Shown: positions 52,242 to 60,158 of the stretch, piece by piece
How positions within the stretch are numbered: position 1 is the stretch's first letter
Layout: each line of letters begins with the position of its first letter
From: Pseudomonas sp. ICMP 561
Lineage (GTDB): Bacteria > Pseudomonadota > Gammaproteobacteria > Pseudomonadales > Pseudomonadaceae
DNA length: 64,000 bases
Assembly: GCF_002699985.1 (NCBI RefSeq)
Contig: NZ_LKBT01000017.1
Span: 1 to 64,000, forward strand
Reading direction: 5' to 3'
The notes under the pieces: model-generated
Database searches by the model: none
Told to the model about the DNA's origin: nothing
What the model saw: the letters and a program-made list of their open reading frames with translations, nothing else
Program-made: the position numbers and the translations under genes

Positions 52242-52535
52242 TCAAACCGACGGGCCCAGACCACTCAGTTGCAGGGTTTCCAGTACCGCATTGCTATGCC
52301 CGGTCAGGGTCAGTGCCGTCCCGGCCTTCGAGGCCTCGCGGGTAACCATGATCAGCAGTTGCAAGCCTGCGCCGTCCATTTCGGTGATCTGCGAAAGATC
52401 GATCTGCATCTGCGGCGTTGCGCCCAGTCGCGGAAGCAACTGAGCGGACAAATCCGAGGCGGTGTAAATCGTCAGCTCACCGTCGATGTTCACGTGTGCC
52501 GTGTCATTGAGAATTTCACATGCAAGCGGCATCAC
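52242..52535 (-). CDS. STAS-domain protein in chemosensory operon
   Basis: A 97-residue single STAS domain of the SpoIIAA/anti-anti-sigma type, with DLSQITEMDGAGLQLLIMV as its central helix region. In SpoIIAA-like antagonists the D-S-(S/A)-G Ser is phosphorylated; here that position is Gly (D-G-A-G), so phospho-control by an anti-sigma kinase at that site is not expected. STAS genes occur between cheY and cheA in several accessory chemosensory clusters. Partner unknown. Confidence 0.85.
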   Translation of the reverse strand: MMPLACEILNDTAHVNIDGELTIYTASDLSAQLLPRLGATPQMQIDLSQITEMDGAGLQLLIMVTREASKAGTALTLTGHSNAVLETLQLSGLGPSV

Positions 52536-52569
52536 AACCTCCTGGTATCAGGCATCAAGTAGCAGGCAA

Positions 52570-52938
52570 TCAGGGCAGAATCAGTTTCGAAACAGCTGCG
52601 AGCATTTGCGCTGGCTGGAACGGCTTGACCACCCAGGCTTTTGCGCCTGCTGCCTGGCCTTCCATTTTTTTCGATTCCTGAGATTCGGTGGTCAGCATGA
52701 TGATCGGGGTGAACTTGTAGTTCGGCAGCTTCTTGACCTCTTTGACGAAGGTGATGCCATCCATGTTCGGCATGTTCACGTCGCTGATGATCAGGTGCAC
52801 TTTCTGCCCGGTGAGCTTGCTCAGGGCGTCACGGCCATCGCTTGCTTCGATAACGTCATAACCTGCGCTTTTCAGGGCGATGCCGACCACTTGTCGAACG
52901 CTGCTGGAGTCGTCGACGACCAGTATGTTTTTAGCCAT
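52570..52938 (-). CDS. cheY: Chemotaxis response regulator CheY
   Basis: A 122-residue single receiver domain. D9/D10 bind Mg(II), D53 is the phospho-acceptor (LIISDVNMPNMDG), and K105-type AWVVKPFQPAQ follows. RBS TAGGAGAGCCAC. The second gene of the operon, 9 bp after the first receptor gene. Its output target (flagellar motor or another effector) is not indicated by the neighbours. Confidence 0.94.
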   Translation of the reverse strand: MAKNILVVDDSSSVRQVVGIALKSAGYDVIEASDGRDALSKLTGQKVHLIISDVNMPNMDGITFVKEVKKLPNYKFTPIIMLTTESQESKKMEGQAAGAKAWVVKPFQPAQMLAAVSKLILP

Positions 52939-52947
52939 GTGGCTCTC

Positions 52948-54162
52948 CTAAAAAAAGGTTATTTCTTGTGAATTCTGTTGTCCGGCGCTGCTGCCGTGGT
53001 GCGTATTGCGCTGCTCGTCGGTGGCGTAGGTCGCTTCCATACGCGCGAGCCAGCTGCGTGCATCAATCGCCACGGCCTGGTCAGGTGCCTGCGTCGCCTG
53101 CTGCAGATGGGCGTGCAGGTCGTCAATGTTGTCGCGCACATGAACCAGTATCTGGCTGACCCGATCCTGAAATTGCAGGCTGACCAGTACTTCAGTCATT
53201 TCGTCACGGATACCGAAGCTTTCCTGTTGAAGCATTTCGGCGGACTCGGCGAGGCGCTCGGTCACGCTCTTGAAGCGCTCCAGTACTCGCTGAATAGTGT
53301 TCTCGGAGTTCGCTACCGAGTTGCTGTCCTGGTCCGCGCCACTGGAAGCGGCCTGCACCAGTTGGTTGATGGCGCTGTTGATGATGTCGACCTTGGCGGA
53401 CATCTGCTGACCGGTCTCACTTGACTTGCTCGATAGGCTGCGCACGGCGTCGGCGACCACCGCAAAACCGCGCCCGGCTTCGCCCGCGCGGGCCGCTTCA
53501 ATGGCTGCGTTGAGTGCCAGCAGGTTGGTTTGTGCGGCGATGGCTGCGACGTCGGCGGCCATTGTGCGCAATTCACCGGTGTAAGCCGTGAGGTTGCGAA
53601 CCTGAGCCAGGGTTTCGTCACGGCTGGTCTGCGTGGCCTTGAGAGAATCGATGACCTGCACCAGATCGCTGTCGCTTTGCGCGAGTACTTGCAGCGCACC
53701 ATCGCCACTTTGACCGCCAAGATCACCCGCCGCATGTTGCGACGCATGAACCGTTTCCTGCAGCCGCGAAGAGATGCCCGTGAAGCGCCCGGTCAGGGTG
53801 ACGATGGCGGTTTCGGTCTGCTCCCGTGAGCTTTCGACTTGCTTGGCCCAGATGGGCATCGCGCCCAGCAGGACTTCATTGATCTGCGCGCTGGATTTCA
53901 GCGATGCGCTATTGGCAGTTTGCTGTTGTTGCAAGCCCGCAGCGATGGCAATGGCCTGCAGTTTCCGGTTTTGACTGGCCGCCGCGAACAACCCCGTGGC
54001 AACACCGACAGCCAGTACGGCGGCACTCAGACCCATGTTCAATTGGGTAGAGGCCGACAGCAACAGCGCGGCACATCCTGCAGCAGCAGGCACCAGTGGA
54101 AACCACAGGAAGAGCGTTTGGCGGCCTTGAACAGGAGAACTACCGGTTTGGCTCTGCATCAT
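52948..54162 (-). CDS. Methyl-accepting chemotaxis protein (operon receptor 1)
   Basis: About 404 residues from ATG 54162, preceded by AAGGATCGAACC; the frame opens earlier at 54273. Two hydrophobic segments (about 15-55) form a membrane hairpin with almost no periplasmic loop. A cytoplasmic region follows, with the signalling tip AAIAAQTNLLALNAAIEAARAGEAGRGFAVVADAVR. HAMP is not evident. It may sense a cytoplasmic or membrane cue. It heads the chemosensory operon. Confidence 0.88.
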   Translation of the reverse strand: MMQSQTGSSPVQGRQTLFLWFPLVPAAAGCAALLLSASTQLNMGLSAAVLAVGVATGLFAAASQNRKLQAIAIAAGLQQQQTANSASLKSSAQINEVLLGAMPIWAKQVESSREQTETAIVTLTGRFTGISSRLQETVHASQHAAGDLGGQSGDGALQVLAQSDSDLVQVIDSLKATQTSRDETLAQVRNLTAYTGELRTMAADVAAIAAQTNLLALNAAIEAARAGEAGRGFAVVADAVRSLSSKSSETGQQMSAKVDIINSAINQLVQAASSGADQDSNSVANSENTIQRVLERFKSVTERLAESAEMLQQESFGIRDEMTEVLVSLQFQDRVSQILVHVRDNIDDLHAHLQQATQAPDQAVAIDARSWLARMEATYATDEQRNTHHGSSAGQQNSQEITFF

Positions 54163-54569
54163 GGTTCGATCCTTGAACGACTCAGTAAGGAGAATGGCGA
54201 ATACTGTGTTATCTGCAAACACGACTGAGACTTTAGTCACATTAATGGCGTCAATCGTCAGACGATTTGACAAAGCCAGCTTCGTGGGAGGGTGTATCGG
54301 CGTGCTTGTCTGATGTTAGGGGATGTTCATTCCCCATCTTTACTGGGGATTTCCCTGATTGAGGGTCAGGAAAAAGCGTAGCAGTGCAATTTCAAACCAG
54401 GAAATAATTTGTCTTGAATACTTGGAACTTTTCTTATCCTCAGGGCTGACGGGGCTTTTCGGCACTGAAAAGGCATCGATCAGGCAAGCTTGATGAGCGG
54501 TCCCCACAGCAGCATATTGCACGGCTATCCTCAGGGGCTTGAGTTTTCGAAGCCCGAAGGAGAAGCAGC
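54163..54569. other. Intergenic region upstream of the chemosensory operon and aldo/keto reductase
   Basis: No gene supported in about 400 bp. It must carry the promoter of the minus-strand mcp-cheY operon and that of the plus-strand reductase. A short hairpin-like stretch AGGGGATGTTCATTCCCC occurs at 54319-54336. Confidence 0.5.
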
Positions 54570-55565
54570 ATGCAATATCGTCAATTCGGCCGGACAGGCC
54601 TCAGCGTTTCCCGGCTGTGTCTGGGGACCATGACCTTTGGCTTGCAGACTGACGCTCAGGTTTCACACCGGATCATTGATCACGCCACGGATGCCGGGGT
54701 GAACTTCATCGACACGGCGGACGTTTACCCACTCGGTGCCAAATTCGATGCAGTGGGGCGAACGGAGGAAGTGGTTGGCAGCTGGCTCAAAGGTAAACGT
54801 GACCGCTTCATCCTCGCCACCAAGGCCAGTGGCCCCATGGGACCCGCGGCCTGGAATCAGGGTAATTCACGCAAGCATCTGCTCGATGCCATTGAAGCTT
54901 CGCTCAAACGATTGAACACCGACTACGTCGATATTTATCAATTGCACATGGATGACCCGCTGACCCCGCTGGATGAAACCCTTGAGGCGCTGGACATCAT
55001 CGTCAAGCATGGCAAGGCGCGTTATATCGGGGTGTCGAACTTCCTGGCTTATCGAATGGCGCGAATGCTGGGAAGGGCGGACTACCTTAGGCTGACCCGC
55101 TTCGTTTCCATTCAGCCGCGCTACAACCTGTTGTTCCGCCAGATCGAGCGCGAGTTGTTGCCTCTGGCCAAAGAAGAAGGGCTGGCGGTCATTCCCTACA
55201 ACCCGCTGGCCGGCGGTTTGCTGACCGGCAAGCATGCGCTGGAAAGTACGCCCAGCGATGGCCGTTTTACGGCGAGTGTGGGCGAGGCGGGGGAGATATA
55301 TCAGCAGCGCTACTGGCATGAGCGTGAGTTTCAGAGTATCGAGCGGCTCAAGGTTTTGCTCAATGAGGCGGGCAAGCCCATGACTACCACCTCCGTTGCA
55401 TGGGTGCTGGCCAATCCGGTGATCACCTCGGCAATCATCGGTGCGAGTCGTCCGGAGCAACTGGATGACACCCTGGCTGCGGCAGACTTTGTGCTGGATG
55501 AGTCATTGAAGACGCAGCTTGATGAGATTACCCATGAGTATCGATGGGGGGATGCGGCGCGGTAG
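54570..55565 (+). CDS. Aldo/keto reductase
   Basis: A 331-residue NADPH-dependent (beta/alpha)8 reductase of the AKR superfamily. The N-terminus is YRQFGRTGLSVSRLCLGTMTFG. The catalytic tetrad is visible as Asp in NFIDTADVYPLG with Tyr in the same motif, Lys in FILATKASG, and His in DIYQLHMDDP. The C-terminal cofactor loop is SAIIGASRPEQLDD. Monocistronic; the substrate is unknown. RBS GAAGGAGAAGCAGC. Confidence 0.9.
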   Translation: MQYRQFGRTGLSVSRLCLGTMTFGLQTDAQVSHRIIDHATDAGVNFIDTADVYPLGAKFDAVGRTEEVVGSWLKGKRDRFILATKASGPMGPAAWNQGNSRKHLLDAIEASLKRLNTDYVDIYQLHMDDPLTPLDETLEALDIIVKHGKARYIGVSNFLAYRMARMLGRADYLRLTRFVSIQPRYNLLFRQIERELLPLAKEEGLAVIPYNPLAGGLLTGKHALESTPSDGRFTASVGEAGEIYQQRYWHEREFQSIERLKVLLNEAGKPMTTTSVAWVLANPVITSAIIGASRPEQLDDTLAAADFVLDESLKTQLDEITHEYRWGDAAR

Positions 55566-55604
55566 GGGTTAATTAAATAGTCGGCCTGCAGCTCACAGAA
55601 GTTA

Positions 55605-55675
55605 CGAGGCCCGCGATGACGGTCTGCCTGACACACCGCCATCGCGGCCTCGCCTTGCTCGTGCGCTCCTACAGA
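55605..55675. repeat. REP pair, partial left arm
   Basis: GAGGCCCGCGATG and the complementary CATCGCGGCCTCG, then CTTGCTCGTGCGCTCCTACAG, form an inverted pair like that at 44725, but the left outer arm is missing. Confidence 0.7.
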
Positions 55676-55721
55676 TTTTCATATGCTGTGCGATCTAGCG
55701 ATGTTCAGGCAGATGCTGGAC

Positions 55722-55813
55722 CTGTAGGAGTGAGCTTGCTCGCGATTCGGTTTTTTGGTCGACGAATTTATCGCCTGAACCGACGCTATCGCGAGCAAGC
55801 TCACTCCTACAGG
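55722..55813. repeat. REP pair (TAGGAGTGAGCTTGCTCGCG type)
   Basis: CTGTAGGAGTGAGCTTGCTCGCGA and its reverse complement surround a 40-bp spacer. Same family as 34884-34973. Confidence 0.9.
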
Positions 55814-55872
55814 GTCCTTGGTTGCCGCGAGACAGCGCGGTGCCATGGACGCGGGCGACTTGGCGACAACTG

Positions 55873-56781
55873 TCAAACAGGCCGACCCCACAACTCCACG
55901 ACATAGTCGACAAAACTGCGTAGCTTCGGCGAGCGGTAGCGATCCTGGGCGTAAAGCAGGTGCATGGGGCGGCATGGAAGTTGGTAGTCAGGTAGCAGGG
56001 CGATCAGCTTGCCGTTTTCCAGATCCTCCTGAACCAGCGCGTCAGGCATCATCACGATCCCGGCTCCGGCGCGTGCAGCTTTGTGCAGTCCTGCAGAGGT
56101 GTTCATGGTGATCGGGCCGCTGACCGGCACTAATATTTCGCCTTCAGCCCCCGTCAGCCGCCAGTGTTTTTCGACTGAACTCCAGTCATCTCCGGCCGGG
56201 TAGGCAAACGCCAGACAATCATGCTGTTGCAAATCCATAGGCTCGACGGGTGTGCCGCGACGTTGCAGATACGACGGTGCTGCGCACAGGGTCAGGGTGT
56301 AATCCTGCAAGGGCCTGGCAATCAGGCTTGAGCTATGAATCTGGCCCAGACGAATCGCCGCGTCGAACCCCTGACCGATCAAATCCATGCGCTCGTTGCT
56401 CCACACAATATCCAGCTTGATTTGCGGGTAGCGGCGGATGAATTCGCTCAGCGCCGGGGCGAGGCTTTCCGAGCCAAATGTAAACGGTGCAGTAATCCGC
56501 AACGTCCCTTGAGGGATGTCCTGGGATTGCGCTGCCAATTGCTCCGAATCGGCAACCAGCGCCAGAACATCCACACAACGCTGGTAGTACGTAGCGCCAA
56601 ACTCGGTCAGACCCTGGCGACGCGTGGTGCGTTTGAGCAGGCTGACCCCCAGTCGTTGTTCGAGCCCGCGCAAATGGTTGCCCACCATGGTGGTCGACAT
56701 ACCGCACTCAAGTGCAGCAGCCGTCATGCTGCCGGTTTCCACCACTTTGACAAACACCGACATTGCCTGGAGTAAGTCCAT
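55873..56781 (-). CDS. LysR-family transcriptional regulator
   Basis: About 302 residues, start ATG 56781 (MDLLQAM); an in-frame ATG lies two codons earlier. The N-terminal helix-turn-helix is MTAAALECGMSTTMVGNHLRGLEQRLGVSLLKRTTRRQGLT, and the effector domain starts near GTLRITAPFTFG, typical of the CrgA-like group. It is divergent from the argD-like gene about 100 bp away, which is a likely target. The stop lies 60 bp after a REP pair. Confidence 0.9.
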   Translation of the reverse strand: MDLLQAMSVFVKVVETGSMTAAALECGMSTTMVGNHLRGLEQRLGVSLLKRTTRRQGLTEFGATYYQRCVDVLALVADSEQLAAQSQDIPQGTLRITAPFTFGSESLAPALSEFIRRYPQIKLDIVWSNERMDLIGQGFDAAIRLGQIHSSSLIARPLQDYTLTLCAAPSYLQRRGTPVEPMDLQQHDCLAFAYPAGDDWSSVEKHWRLTGAEGEILVPVSGPITMNTSAGLHKAARAGAGIVMMPDALVQEDLENGKLIALLPDYQLPCRPMHLLYAQDRYRSPKLRSFVDYVVELWGRPV

Positions 56782-56882
56782 TATCAAGCCTTACTTTTAA
56801 ATCATTGAAGGAAATCGCCGTTTATCCAGCTCAGGTTGCTAACGATACTGGAAAAAAACACGCCTGAGATGGAGTTTCGAAC

Positions 56883-58130
56883 ATGACCGCCACTTGCCTG
56901 ATGAGCACCTACCTTCCGTTGACGCTAAGTTTCACTCGCGGCCTTGGCACTCGCCTGTGGGATGAGGCAGGTCGCGAGTATCTGGATGCGGTGGCGGGTG
57001 TTGCTGTTACCAACGTCGGTCATTCGCACCCCCGGCTGGTGGCGGCGATCAGTGAGCAGGCAGGCTTGCTGATGCACACTTCTAACCTGTACAGCATTCA
57101 GTGGCAGCAGGAGCTCGCTCGGAAGTTGACCGGGCTGGCGGGCATGGACCGGGCGTTTTTCAATAATTCCGGCGCGGAAGCCAACGAGACGGCGTTGAAG
57201 CTGGCTCGGCTGTATGCCTGGCACAAAGGCATTGAAAAGCCGCTGGTGGTCGTGATGGACAATGCATTCCACGGTCGGACGCTGGGGACCTTGTCTGCCA
57301 GCGACGGTCCTGCCGTGCGGTTGGGTTTCAACTCGTTACCGGGTGATTTCATCAAAGTGCCATTTGGCGATCTCGCCGCACTGGACAAGATATGCAAGAC
57401 CTATGGCCATCGCATCACGGCCATCTTGCTGGAGCCTATTCAGGGCGAAAGTGGCGTGCAACTGGCTCCGCCGGGTTATCTGAAGGCCTTGCGTGAATTG
57501 TGCAGTCGGCGCGCGTGGTTGCTGATGCTGGATGAAATTCAAACCGGTATGGGCCGCACCGGGCAGTGGTTCGCGTTCCAGCATGAAGGCATTGTCCCGG
57601 ACGTGATGACATTGGCCAAAGGCCTGGGCAATGGCATCCCCATCGGTGCCTGCCTGGCGCGAGGCAAAGCGGCTGAGCTGTTCACGCCGGGCAGCCATGG
57701 CAGCACGTTCGGCGGCAACCCGCTGGCCTGCCGGGTTGGCTGTACAGTTGTGGATATTCTCAAGGATCAGTGCCTGCTGGATAACGCCCGGTTGCAGGGC
57801 GAACGGTTGCTGGCCGGATTGCGCGCCGCCCTGAGTGAACACCCGGATGTTCTGGATATTCGTGGCAGGGGCTTGATGGTGGGCGTCGAGTTGACCCGGC
57901 CATTGGCAAATCTGGCAGCGATTGCCGCACACGAGCATGGCCTGCTGCTTAACGTCACGCGGGGCAAGACGATTCGTCTGTTACCGCCGTTGACCGTCAA
58001 TGAGCAGGAGATCGATGCGATTGTGTTGGGGGTATGCAAGACGCTGGCGTCGTGTACTGGGGTGGGAGGACGCGGCCTGAAGGCTGAGGTGTTGCCAATG
58101 ACGTTGACGCTTGAAGAGGTATGTAGCTGA
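56883..58130 (+). CDS. Class-III aminotransferase, acetylornithine-aminotransferase-like
   Basis: A 415-residue PLP enzyme close to ArgD/AstC: LWDEAGREYLDAVAGVAVTNVGHSHP at the front, NSGAEANETALKLARLYA, LDEIQTGMGRTGQWFAF and the Schiff-base Lys in MTLAKGLGNGIPIGA. It is slightly longer than ArgD (about 390-405), with a C-terminal tail GRGLKAEVLPMTLTLEEVCS. A LysR gene diverges from it, so it may be a regulated paralogue acting on an omega-amino acid and not the housekeeping ArgD. Confidence 0.88.
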   Translation: MTATCLMSTYLPLTLSFTRGLGTRLWDEAGREYLDAVAGVAVTNVGHSHPRLVAAISEQAGLLMHTSNLYSIQWQQELARKLTGLAGMDRAFFNNSGAEANETALKLARLYAWHKGIEKPLVVVMDNAFHGRTLGTLSASDGPAVRLGFNSLPGDFIKVPFGDLAALDKICKTYGHRITAILLEPIQGESGVQLAPPGYLKALRELCSRRAWLLMLDEIQTGMGRTGQWFAFQHEGIVPDVMTLAKGLGNGIPIGACLARGKAAELFTPGSHGSTFGGNPLACRVGCTVVDILKDQCLLDNARLQGERLLAGLRAALSEHPDVLDIRGRGLMVGVELTRPLANLAAIAAHEHGLLLNVTRGKTIRLLPPLTVNEQEIDAIVLGVCKTLASCTGVGGRGLKAEVLPMTLTLEEVCS

Positions 58131-58170
58131 GCGGTTATATCTGGCATTCCGGTTAATTTTGCGGTGAATG

Positions 58171-58380
58171 TATCGTCGGAGTGCCGCCCAGACCAAGCCA
58201 CGCTCCCACAGGGTATGCAATCTCATGTGGGAGGCTTGGTCTGGGCGGCACTCCGACGATGCAGACGCCTCGGTCCAACAGACACTCCGCGTTATCGTTC
58301 TTCGCGAGCAAGCTCGGCTCCTACAGAGAGCATGATCCCTGTGGGAGCGAGGCTTGGTCTGGGCGGCACTCCGACGATGC
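58171..58380. repeat. Three copies of a CTTGGTCTGGGCGGCACTCCGACGAT repeat
   Basis: Copies at 58171-58200 (inverse), 58233-58260 (direct) and 58350-58380 (direct) share GTCTGGGCGGCACTCCGACG. They are linked by REP-like CTCCCACAGGG and TGTGGGAG parts, and another REP piece, TTCGCGAGCAAGCTCGGCTCCTAC, lies at 58301-58325. The region 58131-58462 has no supported gene. Confidence 0.85.
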
Positions 58381-58462
58381 AGGCGCTGAGGTTTAACTTT
58401 GGAGTCGTATTTCAGCTAAACGAATAGCCGCAGTACGATCAATCAATAACTCACAACAGCCC

Positions 58463-59836
58463 TCAAGTCACCACCCGATAGCAGGGCTCATACGCCGCGC
58501 CACCTGGCAGCTTCATGCGGTGCTGTTCGACGAACGCGTGCAGCAGTCGATCCAGCGGCTCCATGATTTCGTTGTCGCCATGGATTTCGTATGGCCCATG
58601 TTGCTCGATCAGACGAATACCTTTGTCTTTGACGTTACCGGCGACAATCCCCGAGAACGCACGACGCAGATTGGCCGCCAGTTGATGCGGCGGTAATGAT
58701 CGGCTCAACTGCAGGGCTGCCATGTTTTCATGGGTCGGATCAAACGGATGCTGGAAGCCTTCGTCGATTTTCAGCAGCCAGTTGAAGTGGAACGCGTCAT
58801 TGCGGTCACGGCGGAACTGTTTGACGGTCTTGAGCCCGGCAGTCATTTCCCTGGCCACTTCAGCCGGGTCGTCGATGATGATCTGGTAGTGCTTGTAAGC
58901 CGATTCGCCCAGGGTCGCGCCTACAAACGCGTGCAGTTGTTCCAGATACGGCGCAGCGCTTTTCGGACCGGTCAGCACCACCGGGAAAGGCAGGTCGTGG
59001 TTGTCCGGGTGCATGAGGATGCCCAGCAGGTAAAGGAACTCTTCTGCGGTGCCCGCACCACCCGGGAAGATAATGATGCCGTGGCCAACGCGCACGAAGG
59101 CTTCAAGGCGTTTTTCAATATCGGGCAGGATCACCAACTCGTTGACGATCGGGTTAGGCGCTTCTGCCGCGATGATGCCGGGTTCGGTCAGGCCCAGATA
59201 TCGACCTCCGTTGATCCGCTGTTTGGCGTGGGCAATGGTCGCGCCCTTCATCGGGCCTTTCATCACGCCGGGACCGCACCCCGTGCAGATGTCCAGGCTA
59301 CGCAGGCCCAGTTCATGACCCACTTTCTTGGTGTATTTGTACTCTTCGGTGTTGATCGAGTGACCGCCCCAGCAAACCACCATCTTCGGTTCAAGACCCG
59401 GACGCAGCGTGCGAGCGTTGCGTAGCAGATGAAACACGTAGTCGGTGATGCCTTGGGAGCTTTCGAGATCAATGCGCTGGCTGTCCAGCTCGCTCTCTGT
59501 GTAAACGATGTCGCGCAAGGCGCTGAACAGCATTTCACGAGTGCTGGCGATCATTTCGCCGTCGACGAATGCATCGGCGGGCGCATTGAGGAGCTCAAGG
59601 CGTACACCACGATCCTGCTGGTGAATGCGGACTTCGAAACTCTCGTAGGCCTCAAGAATGGTCTTGGCGTTATCGACATGCGCGCCGGTGTTGAGAATAG
59701 CCAGGGCGCACTGGCGGAAGAGGGTGTAAATGCTGCCTGAACCGGCGGCGCTGAGTTGCTGTACTTCGCGCTGGGACAGTGTTTCGAGGCTGCCCTTGGG
59801 ACTGACCGAGGCGTTGATTACTTGTCTTGGGGGCAT
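58463..59836 (-). CDS. ppnN: Pyrimidine/purine nucleotide 5'-monophosphate nucleosidase PpnN
   Basis: About 457 residues from ATG 59836, chosen for AAGGGAATTCAG just upstream; the frame is open to 60088. The central LOG-family Rossmann fold shows GGHSINTEEYKYTKKVGHELG, CTGCGPGVMKGPMKG and the phosphoribo-binding HGIIIFPGGAGTAEEFLYLLG. N- and C-terminal extensions match the PpnN (YgdH) type, which splits NMPs to base and ribose-5-phosphate and is tied to (p)ppGpp control in E. coli. Length fits (454 in E. coli). Confidence 0.88.
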   Translation of the reverse strand: MPPRQVINASVSPKGSLETLSQREVQQLSAAGSGSIYTLFRQCALAILNTGAHVDNAKTILEAYESFEVRIHQQDRGVRLELLNAPADAFVDGEMIASTREMLFSALRDIVYTESELDSQRIDLESSQGITDYVFHLLRNARTLRPGLEPKMVVCWGGHSINTEEYKYTKKVGHELGLRSLDICTGCGPGVMKGPMKGATIAHAKQRINGGRYLGLTEPGIIAAEAPNPIVNELVILPDIEKRLEAFVRVGHGIIIFPGGAGTAEEFLYLLGILMHPDNHDLPFPVVLTGPKSAAPYLEQLHAFVGATLGESAYKHYQIIIDDPAEVAREMTAGLKTVKQFRRDRNDAFHFNWLLKIDEGFQHPFDPTHENMAALQLSRSLPPHQLAANLRRAFSGIVAGNVKDKGIRLIEQHGPYEIHGDNEIMEPLDRLLHAFVEQHRMKLPGGAAYEPCYRVVT

Positions 59837-60158
59837 TCTGAATTCCCTTGAAGAAATGCCGGTGAGCCAGTCGGGCTCACGCGCATCTGAATAGTGAGAC
59901 CCTGCGTTTCCCTGCACGAAAAGGCGGCAGGGCGGGCAAGTGTCTTGTTGAATACCGTGGGGCAAAAGCCAACACCACGGTTTAAGCGGGCCGACAAACC
60001 GGGTTGACTCAATATCCTCCTTGTCTGAGTTGCTGCTCTTGATTATTGAGGTGCGGCTGATTGTGCGCACCTGAGCAGGCATCGCCATTCAACCGGTGAA
60101 TCAATTAAGCGTCAACTCCTTGCAAGTGAGTGGGTTACAGCTGGCATCCTATACCCGA
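59837..60158. other. Intergenic region between ppnN and topB
   Basis: Contains the ppnN leader and promoter and the end of topB. No RNA gene, repeat family or supported ORF was recognised; the frame extending ppnN upstream has no start with a ribosome binding site. Confidence 0.5.
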
